The position numbers and the translations under genes are program-made. Below the pieces are notes generated by a model that saw only the letters and a list, made by a program, of their open reading frames with translations, was not told where the DNA came from and made no database searches. 64,000 nucleotides of DNA from Haematococcus lacustris. Taxonomy: Eukaryota; Chlorophyta; Chlorophyceae; Chlamydomonadales; Haematococcaceae. Below, piece after piece: positions 22,550 to 33,139 of this stretch (position 1 is the first letter of the stretch; each line of letters opens with the position of its first letter). Where the stretch lies: positions 9,145,339-9,209,338 of the forward strand of contig JASKMD010000004.1 in NCBI GenBank assembly GCA_030144725.1. The letters run 5' to 3'.

Positions 22550-23049
22550 NNNNNNNNNNNNNNNNNNNNNNNNNNNNNNNNNNNNNNNNNNNNNNNNNNN
22601 NNNNNNNNNNNNNNNNNNNNNNNNNNNNNNNNNNNNNNNNNNNNNNNNNNNNNNNNNNNNNNNNNNNNNNNNNNNNNNNNNNNNNNNNNNNNNNNNNNNN
22701 NNNNNNNNNNNNNNNNNNNNNNNNNNNNNNNNNNNNNNNNNNNNNNNNNNNNNNNNNNNNNNNNNNNNNNNNNNNNNNNNNNNNNNNNNNNNNNNNNNNN
22801 NNNNNNNNNNNNNNNNNNNNNNNNNNNNNNNNNNNNNNNNNNNNNNNNNNNNNNNNNNNNNNNNNNNNNNNNNNNNNNNNNNNNNNNNNNNNNNNNNNNN
22901 NNNNNNNNNNNNNNNNNNNNNNNNNNNNNNNNNNNNNNNNNNNNNNNNNNNNNNNNNNNNNNNNNNNNNNNNNNNNNNNNNNNNNNNNNNNNNNNNNNNN
23001 NNNNNNNNNNNNNNNNNNNNNNNNNNNNNNNNNNNNNNNNNNNNNNNNN
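22550..23049. other. Assembly gap (500 N)
   Basis: Exactly 500 N, a conventional placeholder. It separates poly-Ala coding sequence from the CCAGTACTGG array, so the 5' end of the minus-strand gene is missing. Confidence 0.99.
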
Positions 23050-26000
23050 CCAACTAGTACTGGTAAGCCAGCCAGTACTGGTCACAGCCAGCCAACCAGT
23101 ACTGGTCAGCCAGCCAGTACTGGTCACAGCCAGCCAGCCAGTACTGGTCAGCCAGCCAGTACTGGTCGCAGCCAGCCAACCAGTACTGGTCAGCCCGCCA
23201 GTACTGGTCAGCCAGCCAGTACTGGTCACAGCCAGCCAACCAGTACTGGTCAGCCAGCCAGTACTGGTCAGCCAGCCAGTACTGGTCACAGCTAGCCAGC
23301 CAGTACTGGTCAGCCAGCCAGTACTGGTCAGCCCGCCAGTACTGGTCACAGCCAGCCAACCAGTACTGGTCAGCCAGCCAGTACTGGTCACAGCTAGCCA
23401 GCCAGTACTGGTCACAGCCAGCCAACCAGTACTGGTCAGCCAGCCAGTACTGGTCAGCCAGCCAGTACTGGTCACAGCCAGCCAACCAGTACTGGTCAGC
23501 CAGCCAGTACTGGTCAGCCAGCCAGTACTGGTCACAGCCAGCCAACCAGTACTGGTCAGCCAGCCAGTACTGGTCAGCCCGCCAGTACTGGTCACAGCCA
23601 GCCAACCAGTACTGGTCAGCCAGCCACTACTGGTCAGCCCGCCAGTACTGGTCACAGCCAGCCAACCAGTACTGGTCAGTCTAACAGTACTGGTCAGCCA
23701 GCCAGTACTGGTCACAGCTAGCCAGCCAGTACTGGTCACAGCCAGCCAACCAGTACTGGTCAGCCAGCCAGTACTGGTCAGCCAGCCAGTACTGGTCACA
23801 GCCAGCCAACCAGTACTGGTCAGCCAGCCAGTACTGGTCAGCCAGCCAGTACTGGTCACAGCCAGCCAACCAGTACTGGTCAGCCAGCCAGTACTGGTCA
23901 GCCCGCCAGTACTGGTCACAGCCAGCCAACCAGTACTGGTCAGCCAGCCACTACTGGTCAGCCCGCCAGTACTGGTCACAGCCAGCCAACCTGTACTGGT
24001 CAGTCTAACAGTACTGGTCAGCCAGCCAGTACTGGTCACAGCTAGCCAGCCAGTACTGGTCACAGCCAGCCAACCAGTACTGGTCAGCCAGCCAGTACTG
24101 GTCAGCCAGCCAGTACTGGTCACAGCCAGCCAACCAGTACTGGTCAGCCAGCCAGTACTGGTCAGCCAGCCAGTACTGGTCGCAGCCAGCCAACCAGTAC
24201 TGGTCAGCCAGCCACTACTGGTCAGCCAGCCAGTACTGGTCACAGCCAGCCAGCCAGTACTGGTCAGCCAGCCAGTACTGGTCAGCCAGCCAGTACTGGT
24301 CACAGCCAGCCAACCAGTACTGGTCAGCCAGCCAGTACTGGTCAGCCAGCCAGTACTGGTCACAGCCAGCCAACCAGTACAGGTCAGCCAGCCAGTACTG
24401 GTCAGCCAGCCAGTACTGGTCACAGCCAGCCAACCAGTACTGGTCAGCCAGCCACTACTGGTCACAGCCAGCCAACCAGTACTGGTCAGCCAGCCAGTAC
24501 TTATCAGCTAGCCAGTACTGGTCACAGCCAGCCAACCAGTACTGGTCAGCCAGCCAGTACTGGTTACAGCTAGCCAGTACTGGTCACAGTCAGCCAACCA
24601 GTACTGGTCAGCCAGCCAGTACTGGTTACAGCTAGCCAGTACTGGTCACAGCCAGCCAACCAGTACTGGTCAGTCTAACAGTACTGGTCAGCCAGCCAAT
24701 ACTGGTCACAGCTAGCCAGCCAGTACTGGTCACAGCCAGCCAACCAGTACTGGTCAGCCATCCAGTACTGGTCACAGCCAGCCAGTACTGGTCAGAGCCA
24801 GCCAACCAGTACTGGTCAGCCAGCCAGTACTGGTCAGCCAGCCAGTACTGGTCAGCCAGCCAGTACTGGTTACAGCTAGCCAACCAGTACTGGTCAGCCA
24901 GCCAGTACTGGTTACAGCTAGCCAACCAGTACTGGTCAGCCAGCCAGTACTGGTCACAGCTAGCCAACCAGTACTGGTCAGCCAACCAGTACTGGTCAGC
25001 CCGCCAGTACTGTTCGCAGCCAGCCAACCAGTACTGGTCAGCCCGCCAGTACTGGTCAGCCAGCCAGTACTGGTAAGCCAGCCAGTACTGGTCACAGACA
25101 GCCAACCAGTACTGGTCAGCCAACCAGTACTGGTCACAGCCAGCCAACCAGTACTGGTCAGCCAACCAGTACTGGTAAGCCAGCCAGTACTGGTCACAGC
25201 CAGCCAACCAGTACTGGTCAGCCAGCCAGTACTGGTCACAGCCAGCCAGCCAGTACTGGTCAGCCAGCCAGTACTGGTCGCAGCCAGCCAACCAGTACTG
25301 GTCAGCCCGCCAGTACTGGTCAGCCAGCCAGTACTGGTAAGCCAGCCAGTACTGGTCACAGACAGCCAACCAGTACTGGTCAGCCAGCCAGTACTGGTCA
25401 GCCAGCCAGTACTGGTCAGCCAACCAGTACTGGTCAGCCATCCAGTACTCGTCACAGCCAGCCAACCAGTACTGGTCAGCCAGCCAGTACTGGTCAGCCA
25501 GCCAGTACTGGTCACAGCCAGCCAACCAGTACTGGTCAGCCAGCCAGTACTGGTCAGCCAGCCAGTACTGGTCACAGCCAGCCAACCAGTACTGGTCAGC
25601 CAGCCAGTACTGGTCAGCCAGCCAGTACTGGTAACAGCCAGCCAACCAGTACTGGTCAGCCAGCCAGTACTGGTCAGCCAGCCAGTACTGGTCACAGCCA
25701 GCCAACCAGTACTGGTCAGCCAGCCAGTACTGGTTACAGCTAGCCAGTACTGGTCACAGCCAGCCAACCAGTACTGGTCAGTCTAACAGTACTGGTCAGC
25801 CAGCCAGTACTGGTCACAGCTAGCCAGCCAGTACTGGTCACAGCCAGCCAACCAGTACTTGTCAGCCATCCAGTACTGGTCACAGCCAGCCAGTACTGGT
25901 CAGAGCCAGCCAACCAGTACTGGTCAGCCAGCCAGTACTGGTCAGCCAGCCAGTACTGGTCAGCCAGCTAGTACTGGTTACAGCTAGCCAACCAGTACTG

Positions 26001-26771
26001 GTCAGCCAGCCAGTACTGGTCACAGCTAGCCAACCAGTACTGGTCAGCCAACCAGTACTGGTCAGCCAACCAGTACTGGTCACAGCCAGCCAACCAGTAC
26101 TGGTCAGCCAACCAGTACTGGTAAGCCAGCCAGTACTGGTCACAGCCAGCCAACCAGTACTGGTCAGCCAGCCAGTACTGGTCACAGCCAGCCAGCCAGT
26201 ACTGGTCAGCCAGCCAGTACTGGTCGAAGCCAGCCAACCAGTACTGGTCAGCCCGCCAGTACTGGTCAGCCAGCCAGTACTGGTAAGCCAGCCAGTACTG
26301 GTCACAGACAGCCAACCAGTACTGGTAAGCCAGCCAGTACTGGTCACAGCCAGCCAACCAGTACTGGTCAGTCTAACAGTACTGGTCAGCCAGCCAGTAC
26401 TGGTCACAGCTAGCCAGCCAGTACTGGTCAGCCAACCAGTACTGGTCAGCCAACCAGTACTGGTCACAGCCAGCCAACCAGTACTGGTCAGCCAGCCAGT
26501 ACTGGTCAGCCAGCCAGTACTGGTCACAGCCAGCCAACCAGTACTGGTCAGCCAGCCAGTACTGGTCAGCCAGCCAGTACTGGTCACAGCTAGCAAACCA
26601 GTACTGGTCAGCCAGCCAGTACTGGTCACAGCCAGCCAACCAGTACTGGTCAGCCAGCCAGTACTGGTCAGACAGCCAGTACTGGTCGCAGCCAGCCAAC
26701 CAGTACTGGTGCCAGCCAGTACTGGTCAGCCAGCAAGTACTGGTCACAGCCAGCCAGCCAGTACTGGTCAG
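23050..26771. repeat. 3.7-kb CCAGTACTGG array with higher-order structure
   Basis: Roughly 180 copies of the CCAGTACTGG palindrome, separated by TCAGCCAG (18-bp unit) or TCACAGCCAGCCAA (24-bp unit). These combine mostly as 24+18+18, a 60-bp composite. Marker variants show larger duplications: the CAGTCTAACAGTACTGG variant at 23676 and 24001 marks a block of about 324 bp, and a CAGCCATCCAGTACTGG block at 24757 reappears at 25864, about 1107 bp later. The array lies between the minus-strand gene on its left and plus-strand exons on its right. Confidence 0.9.
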
Positions 26772-27632
26772 TCAGGTGAACCAGCGCTGGTTAGTGAACC
26801 AGAGCTAGACCAGCCGATGCTTGTTGGTGAACTATTGTGCAGGGGCTGGATCATGGAGGACTTCATGCACTTCATCAAGTACGCCTGGCCCTATGTGTTC
26901 CAGGGAATCATGACAGAGGGCAACCTGCACTTGAAGCTGTGGCGGTTGCTGGTTGACTCTACCCTACACTACCTAACACCAGGTACATTAAGCGTTACAA
27001 CGTAGCAGCAAGGGTGAATCCATGCAATGTGTGTGGTGACAGTAAGCACATGAGCTCTGTTGCCCCTCTTGCTTGCAGAGAACGACCCGCCATTGCGGTT
27101 TGGAATGCCAGCAGAGGAGAGGGCAAGGAACGCAGCCATCATCGCTGGCAACATGGAGGAGGCAGCTAGGAAGCTGAAGGAGTATGCGCGCATTCTGCAC
27201 CGGATTCGTTACACACACAAGGTCCCGGACGACATGATCTCCAGCAACCTCCACATGGTGGAATGCCGGTGAGTTCCACGGTATAGAGCATTGCATGGTC
27301 AGCACGAGTGATGCTTCATGCTATCAAGTAGAACAACACCATGCGCATGCGTTTGTTACAGGTTACCGCAGCAGGAGAAGGAGCGTGGGCGCAGCTGCTG
27401 GGACAATGAGTTCTGGGTTGAGCGTGGTATGCAACGGGGCAAGAAGTTCAGCACAGCTCATGCTGCTGGCTACCAGCGTGGCTTGACCATGGGCATACGG
27501 GAGCGGCTGAGCCGACGCTCGCAGCTGTTTCTGTCCACACATACCCGCTGGGATGACAGTGATGAAGGAGAGATGGACAATGGTGACAGTGAGCATGATG
27601 GCGAGGAGGCTGACCACACTCGCGCCGATTAA
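26772..27632 (+). CDS. C-terminal exons of a large transposase-like protein
   Basis: Three exons (26772-26982, 27079-27268, 27362-27632) joined by GT-AG introns of 96 and 93 bp, with phase kept across both joins. The product reads GWIMEDFMHFIKYAWPYVFQ, LHLKLWRLLVDSTLHYLTP, SSNLHMVECRLPQQEKERGR, NEFWVERGMQRGKK, and ends in an acidic tail. The layout (a helical 'L..W..L...LHYL' segment, then NLHM..CRLPQQE.ERG, then E.WVER) resembles the region after the catalytic core of large plant/fungal/algal DNA transposases of the CACTA-tnp2 or KDZ type. That is inference from pattern only. The upstream part is missing or lies beyond the palindrome array; the 5' boundary (TCAG acceptor after the array) is uncertain. 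Confidence 0.5.
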
Positions 27633-27767
27633 GGCCGGAAGTCACCAGGACCATTTCTCCCGGGAGGCATACCGCAGATAGCCCCAGGAAAGGCCGACTC
27701 AACGCCGTTGTTGTCATTGAAAAACTCAAAGTTCGTGCGATGTTATAACCATTTGAAATCCGAAAAA

Positions 27768-28342
27768 ACCCTGCGCAGGGTCCTGGCGACCCTGCGCAGG
27801 GTCCTAGCGCATCGGCCATTTGCAGGGTCCTGACGACCATTTGCAGGGTCCTGGTGACCCTGCGCAGGGTCCTGGTGACCCGGCGCAGGGTCCTGGCGAC
27901 CCTGTGCAGGGTTTTGATGGCAGTTTTTACAGGGTCCTGCTGACCATTTGCAGGGTCCTGGTGACCCTGCGCAGGGTCCTGGCGACCCTGTGCAGGGTTT
28001 TGATGGCAGTTTTTACAGGGTCCTGCTGACCATATGCAGGGTCCTGGTGACCCTGCGCAGGGTCCTGGTGACCCGGCGCAGGGTCCTGGCGACCCGGCGC
28101 AGGGTTCTGATGGCAGTTTTTACAGGGTCCTGCTGACCATTTGCAGGGTCCTGGTGACCCTGCGCAGGGTCCTGGTGACCCGGCGCAGGGTCCTGGCGAC
28201 CCTGTGCAGGGTTCTGATGGCAGTTTTTACAGGGTCCTGCTGACCATTTGCAGGGTTCTGGTGACCCTGCGCAGGGTCCTGGTGACCCGGCGCAGGGTCC
28301 TGGCGACCCTGTGCAGGGTTCTGATGGCTGATCATTTTACAG
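27768..28342. repeat. GGACCCTGCGCAGGGTCC-type array, 107-bp higher-order unit
   Basis: Short units of CAGGGTCCTGGTGACC with CCCTGCGCAGGG palindromes, plus variants CCCGGCGCAGGG, CCCTGTGCAGGG and CCATTTGCAGGG. The marker GATGGCAGTTTTTACAGGG recurs at about 27916, 28002, 28109 and 28216, with a variant at 28323: one 86-bp step, then three 107-bp steps. Confidence 0.9.
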
Positions 28343-28500
28343 GGTCTTGCTGACCAGTCTACAGGGTCTACAAGGCATGATTCTTGTACTTGCTACTACA
28401 ACATGACCCCTCATGCACTCTCCCTCTTGTTGCTCACGTGCATGTCATCTAAGCCATCATGACATTCACCTTGCACGCGCAAACCTGCCATGTCATGTCT
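28343..28500. other. Short spacer
   Basis: No gene or repeat recognised beyond the tail of the preceding array. Confidence 0.3.
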
Positions 28501-28790
28501 TATGGTACAACGTATGCAACACCACTACAAACGACATGTATTGCTGATGCTAAGCACATGCATTGATGCCAGATGGCCACACCACACAACACCACAACAC
28601 AATACCACTGCAACAACAACAACAACACAACGACTCATGCCTTACTCACAACCTGTGCGATGTGCACAACCACAAGGATTGGATGCATTTCATTGCTATG
28701 GGCTAACACCTCATCACGGGACTGCTAAGCACTTTGCCTTGCTGCCTATGCCCCATGGCACCAAATCAGGCTGATCTAGGCTAGGCTGGG
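28500..28790. repeat. Dispersed repeat, copy 1 (inverted copy at 33541-33790)
   Basis: GCTAAGCACATGCATTGATG, CAACAACACAACGACTCATGC and the end GGGACTGCTAAGCACTTTGC...CCCCATGGCACCAAATCAGG are found in reverse orientation at 33541-33790. Both copies abut TAGGCTGGGC-type sequence on the ATCAGG side. Confidence 0.75.
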
Positions 28791-28940
28791 CTAGGCTAGG
28801 CTAGGCTGGGCTAGGCTTGGCTCCAGGCTGCCCGCTCCAGGCTGCCCGCTCCAGGCTGCCCCTCTAGGCTGCCCGCTCCAGCCTGCCCGCTCCAGACTGC
28901 CCACTCCGGGCTGCCCGCTCCAGGCTGCCCACTCCATGCT
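28770..28940. repeat. GGCTA/GGCTGGGC and 14-bp CTGCCCGCTCCAGG arrays
   Basis: First a short (CTAGG/CTGGG) pentamer run, then about nine copies of CTGCCCGCTCCAGG with single-base variants. Confidence 0.75.
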
Positions 28941-30122
28941 GCTACGCCAAGGGCTGCTGGGTGCCATGGGGTGGGGGAGAGGAGAGGGGAGGGGAGGAGG
29001 GGAGGAGGGAAGGAGGGGAGGAGGGGAGGAAGGGAGGAGGAGGATGGGAGGAGGGTAGGTAGGTGGCAGACTCGGAAGTGGTGGTGGTGGGATTGGGCAG
29101 GGAAGGGGGAAGGGAGAAGGGGTCAAGGGGCAGCAGTGTGACCCATCAGACCTGCGGCAGCAAGAGGCATCCTTGCAATAAGGCTTGGCATTGGTGACAA
29201 CTCATGTGCAGGGACTGGCCACTTACAGCTATGCTCCATGCCCCCCTCCATGTCACGCCGCTACCGCCTTGCTTGCAATCACCAAGCCATGTTACACCTG
29301 TCATGTTCCAGCTGTCAACAACTGCAAGCAAACATAAGCCAGCAAGCAGATGAATAAGGACATGCATGACGAGAAATGGGCAGGCTAGGCTGACACCACC
29401 AGAGCATGTGCACTCACCGGTGTACAAGCGCTCAAACCTTGTCGTATCCTTGCTGGTGGCTTCTCTGATGCAACCCAGCACAAGCTCCCCAATGCAAGAC
29501 AATACGAACCACAACATGCATGCTTACTCACCTGCCAAGGTGAGGGTGAGGGTGAGGGTGAGGTCAAGGGCGAGTGGGAAGGGAAGGGGAATGATAGGGC
29601 AGTAAGGTAAGGGGACCTGTAGCCACCTGTAGAGACATGTAGAGGGAGGGAGGGCGTGAGGGAGGGCGCGAGAAAGGGCGTGAGGGAGGGAGGGAAGGAG
29701 GGAGGGAAGGAGGGAGGGAAGGAGGAGGTTGCTCCAGGCTGCAAGGAAGGATAGGGAGTGGGGCAAGGTGCGACGACGGCCTGGGAGGTGGTGGTGGCAA
29801 AGGGGAAGGGTCAAACCATCAATCTTGCAGCAGCTCAAAAGGCATGCCAGATGTTAAGCGGTGCTACATACTTGCAGAGGGATAGCCACTTACCTTGACA
29901 AATGCGCATGGATGTTTGCATGGCTGACGGCGAGGCTCGCTCGTTGTGTGTCGCTGTGTGGCTAGGCTTGCTACGTTGCCTTTTTGCGTTGCTGCGTGGC
30001 TGTAACGTTTCGAGAATGCGAGGTTGTGTGGATGGCTGCGATGCTGGTGAACTAGCTGGACTGCGTGGCTGAGCTAGCGACGTAGATGGTTGTATGCCTA
30101 GCGTCAGGGTTGGCTGCCTCAT
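28941..30122 (-). other. Candidate Pro/Ser-rich exons with splice-like modules (locus P2)
   Basis: The minus strand repeats the P1 organisation: a possible first exon (from an ATG at 30122; Ser/Pro/Gln-rich, with NAKRQRSK) ends at GTCAAG before GTAAGTGGC (about 29893). Further donors GTGAGTAA and GTAAGTGGCC (about 29527, 29230) and acceptors before GATTGATGG / GTCTGATGGGTCAC follow. Intervening sequence is purine-rich (GGGAGGGA) on the plus strand. Homology to P1 argues for a duplicated locus; coding status is uncertain. Confidence 0.3.
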
Positions 30123-30520
30123 GGTAGGGGAAGTGGCTAGGGCTGCACTGCTGGCTAGGCTAAGTTGCGGCTAAGTTGCGTGTCTGAGCTAGCTAGCTAG
30201 CTGCGATGTGCCTGGGAGCGAGCATCATCTTGGGCCTGGCTGCGAGCCTAGTTGCGAGGCTCTGAATGCGTGGAGCTGACTCATTGCAATTGGAAGTCGC
30301 TACTAGCTAGAGACGCACCTTCGGCGTTGTTCATCGACTTGGCAGTACGAGATGTCGCAATGTAGAGCACGTACATCGCGTTTGTGCTAGGCGTGTTGTA
30401 GAGCAGGGACGTTGCAAGTTGGCTAGGTGACAAGAAGGCTGCGAGGTTGCATGCCATGTTGCTGGCTTTTTTGAAATTTTCCATTATGGCTTTCATCCAG
30501 ATGCCACCGACCTGTGCCAG
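30123..30520. other. Spacer without a supported gene
   Basis: Contains short GCTAGCTAGCTAG and GGCTGCGAGC motifs. No credible frame. Confidence 0.3.
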
Positions 30521-31110
30521 TCAGCAAGACCCTTCACAGGGTCAGTAGGACCCTACAAAGGGTCAGTAGGACCCTGCAGAAGGCCAGAGCGCCAGGACCC
30601 TGCACAACCATGGTCGAACCATGGTCGAGCCAGGACCCTGCACAACCATGGTCGCAGGGTCCTGGCACACAGGGTCAGCAGGACCCTGCGCAGGGTTTCC
30701 AGGACCCTGCGCAGGGTCTGCAGGACCCTGCGCTGGGTCCTGGCGTCACCATGGTCGTAGGACCCTGCGCAGGGTCCTGGCACACAGGGTCAGCAGGACC
30801 CTGCACAGGGTTTTAAGGACCCTGCGCAGGGTCTGTAGGACCCTGCGCAGGGTCCTAGCGTCACCATGGTCGTAGGACCCTGCGCAGGGTCCTGGCACAC
30901 AGAGTCGGGAGGATACCAAACAGAAACGACAGGACCTAGCAAAGGGTCTGCGGGAAGCCTGACAAGGTCCTTGCACACAGGGTCAGAACAAAACCTGGAA
31001 AACTCTTGACTCATAGGGTCAGTAGGACCCTGCGCAGGGTCGCCAGGACCCTGCGCAGGGTCCTACGACCATGGTGACGCTAGGACCCTGCGCAGGGTCC
31101 TAGGACACGG
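30521..31110. repeat. Second GGACCCTGCGCAGGGTCC array, about 115-bp units
   Basis: The 18-bp palindrome GGACCCTGCGCAGGGTCC alternates with CACCATGGTCGTAGG and CTGGCACACAGGGTCAG. CCTGGCACACAG recurs at about 30661, 30776 and 30891 (115-bp spacing). It uses the same core as the array at 27768 but different linkers, so the two expanded independently. Confidence 0.9.
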
Positions 31111-31404
31111 GCCATAGCTCATCACTGGCTTGGACTTTTTGCATGCTACCTACTAGGTTGGGCAGCTGTAACCACCCTCTACAACCTCTCATACTCACAT
31201 TTCATGAAAAGACACTTTGATCACTCGGTGCCAACTCCCTTAGCCAAAATCAGGGTCACAGCCCCACACCTGGTCCAACAACTCGACACCGAGTGAGAAT
31301 TACACTTTGGCCCAAGAGAGTCTTGACCTCCTCTAGGTCTCAACAACCTAAATGCCAAGTTTCAGACCTGAACTCTCAAGTTTTTCAAGCCAGCCAGCCC
31401 TTAA
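31111..31404. other. Spacer, possible intron
   Basis: No gene recognised. It ends in TGCACGAGTGCAG, a possible acceptor for the next exon. Confidence 0.3.
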
Positions 31405-32376
31405 TTTGCACGAGTGCAGCGGCAGCATGAGCGTGGGCAGCAGGCTGGCAAACGCAAGAGGGGGGACAGCAAGCAGCGTGCTCCCAAGCACAGAAAGGCG
31501 GGAACCTTCAGAGATCAGGTGCAATCAGACCTGCAGGCATGCCACCTCCTGGGGCTGGGGAAAGCGCAGTGCTACAATAGCAGCTGGGATGAGGTGGTGC
31601 GGGAGGCATGCTGCCATCATGTGAGAGACATGAAACCAGTTGGCTGGAGTGAGGCTGACATCTTGGCGGTGTTCCCTCCTTCTGGCCTTCCCGGGCAAGT
31701 GCAGTACTACAGCCGCGCACAGTGCCGGGGGCAGATGATCCACAGCATCCAGTATAATCGCGCTAAAGTGCGCAACAACTGCTGGGCCCAAGCAGTGTTC
31801 CTTGAGGGAACAGATGACGAGCCAGTGCTGGTTCAATATGCATGCCACGTCCAGTTCTGGGTGCGTGTGCAGCATCCAGCCAACCCAGAGCGGGTACTGC
31901 GGCTAGCCATCACTCGCTCGTTCGTTTTGGACCCCATCCCAGAAATGCCAGAGCACTACACTGTGGGTCGAGGGATCCCACTTCCAGACCGGCCTAAGCA
32001 ACCGGCCCAACAGCAGCTGCCGGCACATCAACAGGAGCAAGCACAGCAGCAGGAGCCAGCACAGCAGCAGCCTTCGGCATCGGTTGCAACAGAGGCCACA
32101 GTCACAGAGGCAGCTGCAGAACAGCAAGTTGGCACATCTCAAGCAAGACGCTCAGGCCGCAAAGTCAACCAGCGTGCACTCCCGGCCACCCAAGAGGCAA
32201 AAGCTCCCCGCCATAGCCGTGTTGGACGTAAGCAGAGCACCTTGCTCAAGGGGGCGGGGCGCATGTCATGGTATGCAGTGAATGGGGAGCAGTTCCACAG
32301 CTTGTTTGTGGCATTCTTCCCACACGAGGAGGGTCAGGGTGATATGTATTTTGTGCCATACAGCAGCCATAGCTGA
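31405..32376 (+). CDS. Transposon-associated C-terminal exon, Gln-rich (about 320 aa)
   Basis: Open frame after a stop at 31402. There is no in-frame ATG for about 70 codons and TGCAG acceptors lie at its start, so it is best read as a last exon whose upstream part is elsewhere or lost. It begins basic (RGQQAGKRKRGDSKQRAPKH) and then has a compact domain (GQVQYYSRAQCRGQMIHSI, NNCWAQAVFLEG, HVQFWVRVQHP). A Gln/Pro-rich linker and a basic RRSGRKVNQR follow. The YY...G.IHSI followed by a 'VQFWVRV' strand is reminiscent in layout of the domain after plant-type transposases. It may belong with the exons at 26772-27632, separated by inserted repeats. Function not established. Confidence 0.45.
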   Translation, partial: FARVQRQHERGQQAGKRKRGDSKQRAPKHRKAGTFRDQVQSDLQACHLLGLGKAQCYNSSWDEVVREACCHHVRDMKPVGWSEADILAVFPPSGLPGQVQYYSRAQCRGQMIHSIQYNRAKVRNNCWAQAVFLEGTDDEPVLVQYACHVQFWVRVQHPANPERVLRLAITRSFVLDPIPEMPEHYTVGRGIPLPDRPKQPAQQQLPAHQQEQAQQQEPAQQQPSASVATEATVTEAAAEQQVGTSQARRSGRKVNQRALPATQEAKAPRHSRVGRKQSTLLKGAGRMSWYAVNGEQFHSLFVAFFPHEEGQGDMYFVPYSSHS

Positions 32377-32544
32377 CGGTTCTAAACAGGCCATAAAGAA
32401 CAATGACAAGCGTAATGCACACATGGCATCGTACATGCGTTGACCATGTGCTGCACTCCGTACGTGTGATGATTGGCTACGAACAACAATGGAACACCAG
32501 TGATGTTGCCCCCAGCAGCCAGTACATGTCTTTCAGTAGATATA
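32377..32544. other. Short intergenic stretch
   Basis: No recognisable element. Confidence 0.3.
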
Positions 32545-32937
32545 TGGACTAGCTTTAGCCCTAGCCCTAGCCCTAGCCCTAGCCCTAACCCTAGCCCTAA
32601 CCCTAGCCCTAACCCTAGCCCTAACCCTAACCCAACCTCATCCCCACGTCCATGCCTAACCCTAGCCCTAGCCCTAGCCCTAGCCCTAGCCCTAGCCCTA
32701 ACCCTAGCCCTAACCCTAGCCCTAACCCTAGCCCTAACCCTAACCCAACCTCATCCCCACGTCCATGCCTAGCCCTAGCCCTAGCCCTAGCCCTAGCCCT
32801 AGCCCTAGCCCTAGCCCTAGCCCTAGCCCTAGCCCTAGCCCTAGCCCTAGCCCTAGCCCTAGCCCTAGCCCTAGCCCTAGCCCTAGCCCTAGCCCTAACA
32901 CTAGCCCCAGCCCTAGCCATAGACCTAGCCATGCCTT
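32545..32937 (-). repeat. Telomere-like (CCCTAG/CCCTAA) tract
   Basis: C-rich strand tract of mostly CCCTAG with blocks of CCCTAA, interrupted twice by CCAACCTCATCCCCACGTCCATGC (about 32632 and 32745). The second interruption with its left arm is a duplication of the first. Confidence 0.85.
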
Positions 32938-33139
32938 GTACCGACATTAACATTACAGCCGTTGATATGACGTAGGTAAATCTTCCATGCACATTGCAGC
33001 TCCAAACGTCACATGACACACACATCGCGCATTCGGCATCGCGCAAAGAAGAAGACGGATAATGAACATTATACGCACAACCCAGCGATGCACAAACCAA
33101 CGAGAAAGTTGCAAATAGACAAACGCAACTCAGCCACGG

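Noticed and set aside
20835..23057. Plus-strand poly-Ala frame of 740 codons
   Set aside because: Antisense shadow of the minus-strand gene, whose exons splice in phase.
22459..25767. Long minus-strand TSTGWL / CDQYWLA frames in the palindrome array
   Set aside because: Open because units are multiples of 6 bp. They cannot be linked to a gene without closing the gap.
23050..26771. CRISPR array
   Set aside because: Repeat and spacer both recur, 'spacers' are 8-14 bp and not unique, the context is eukaryotic, and no cas genes exist.
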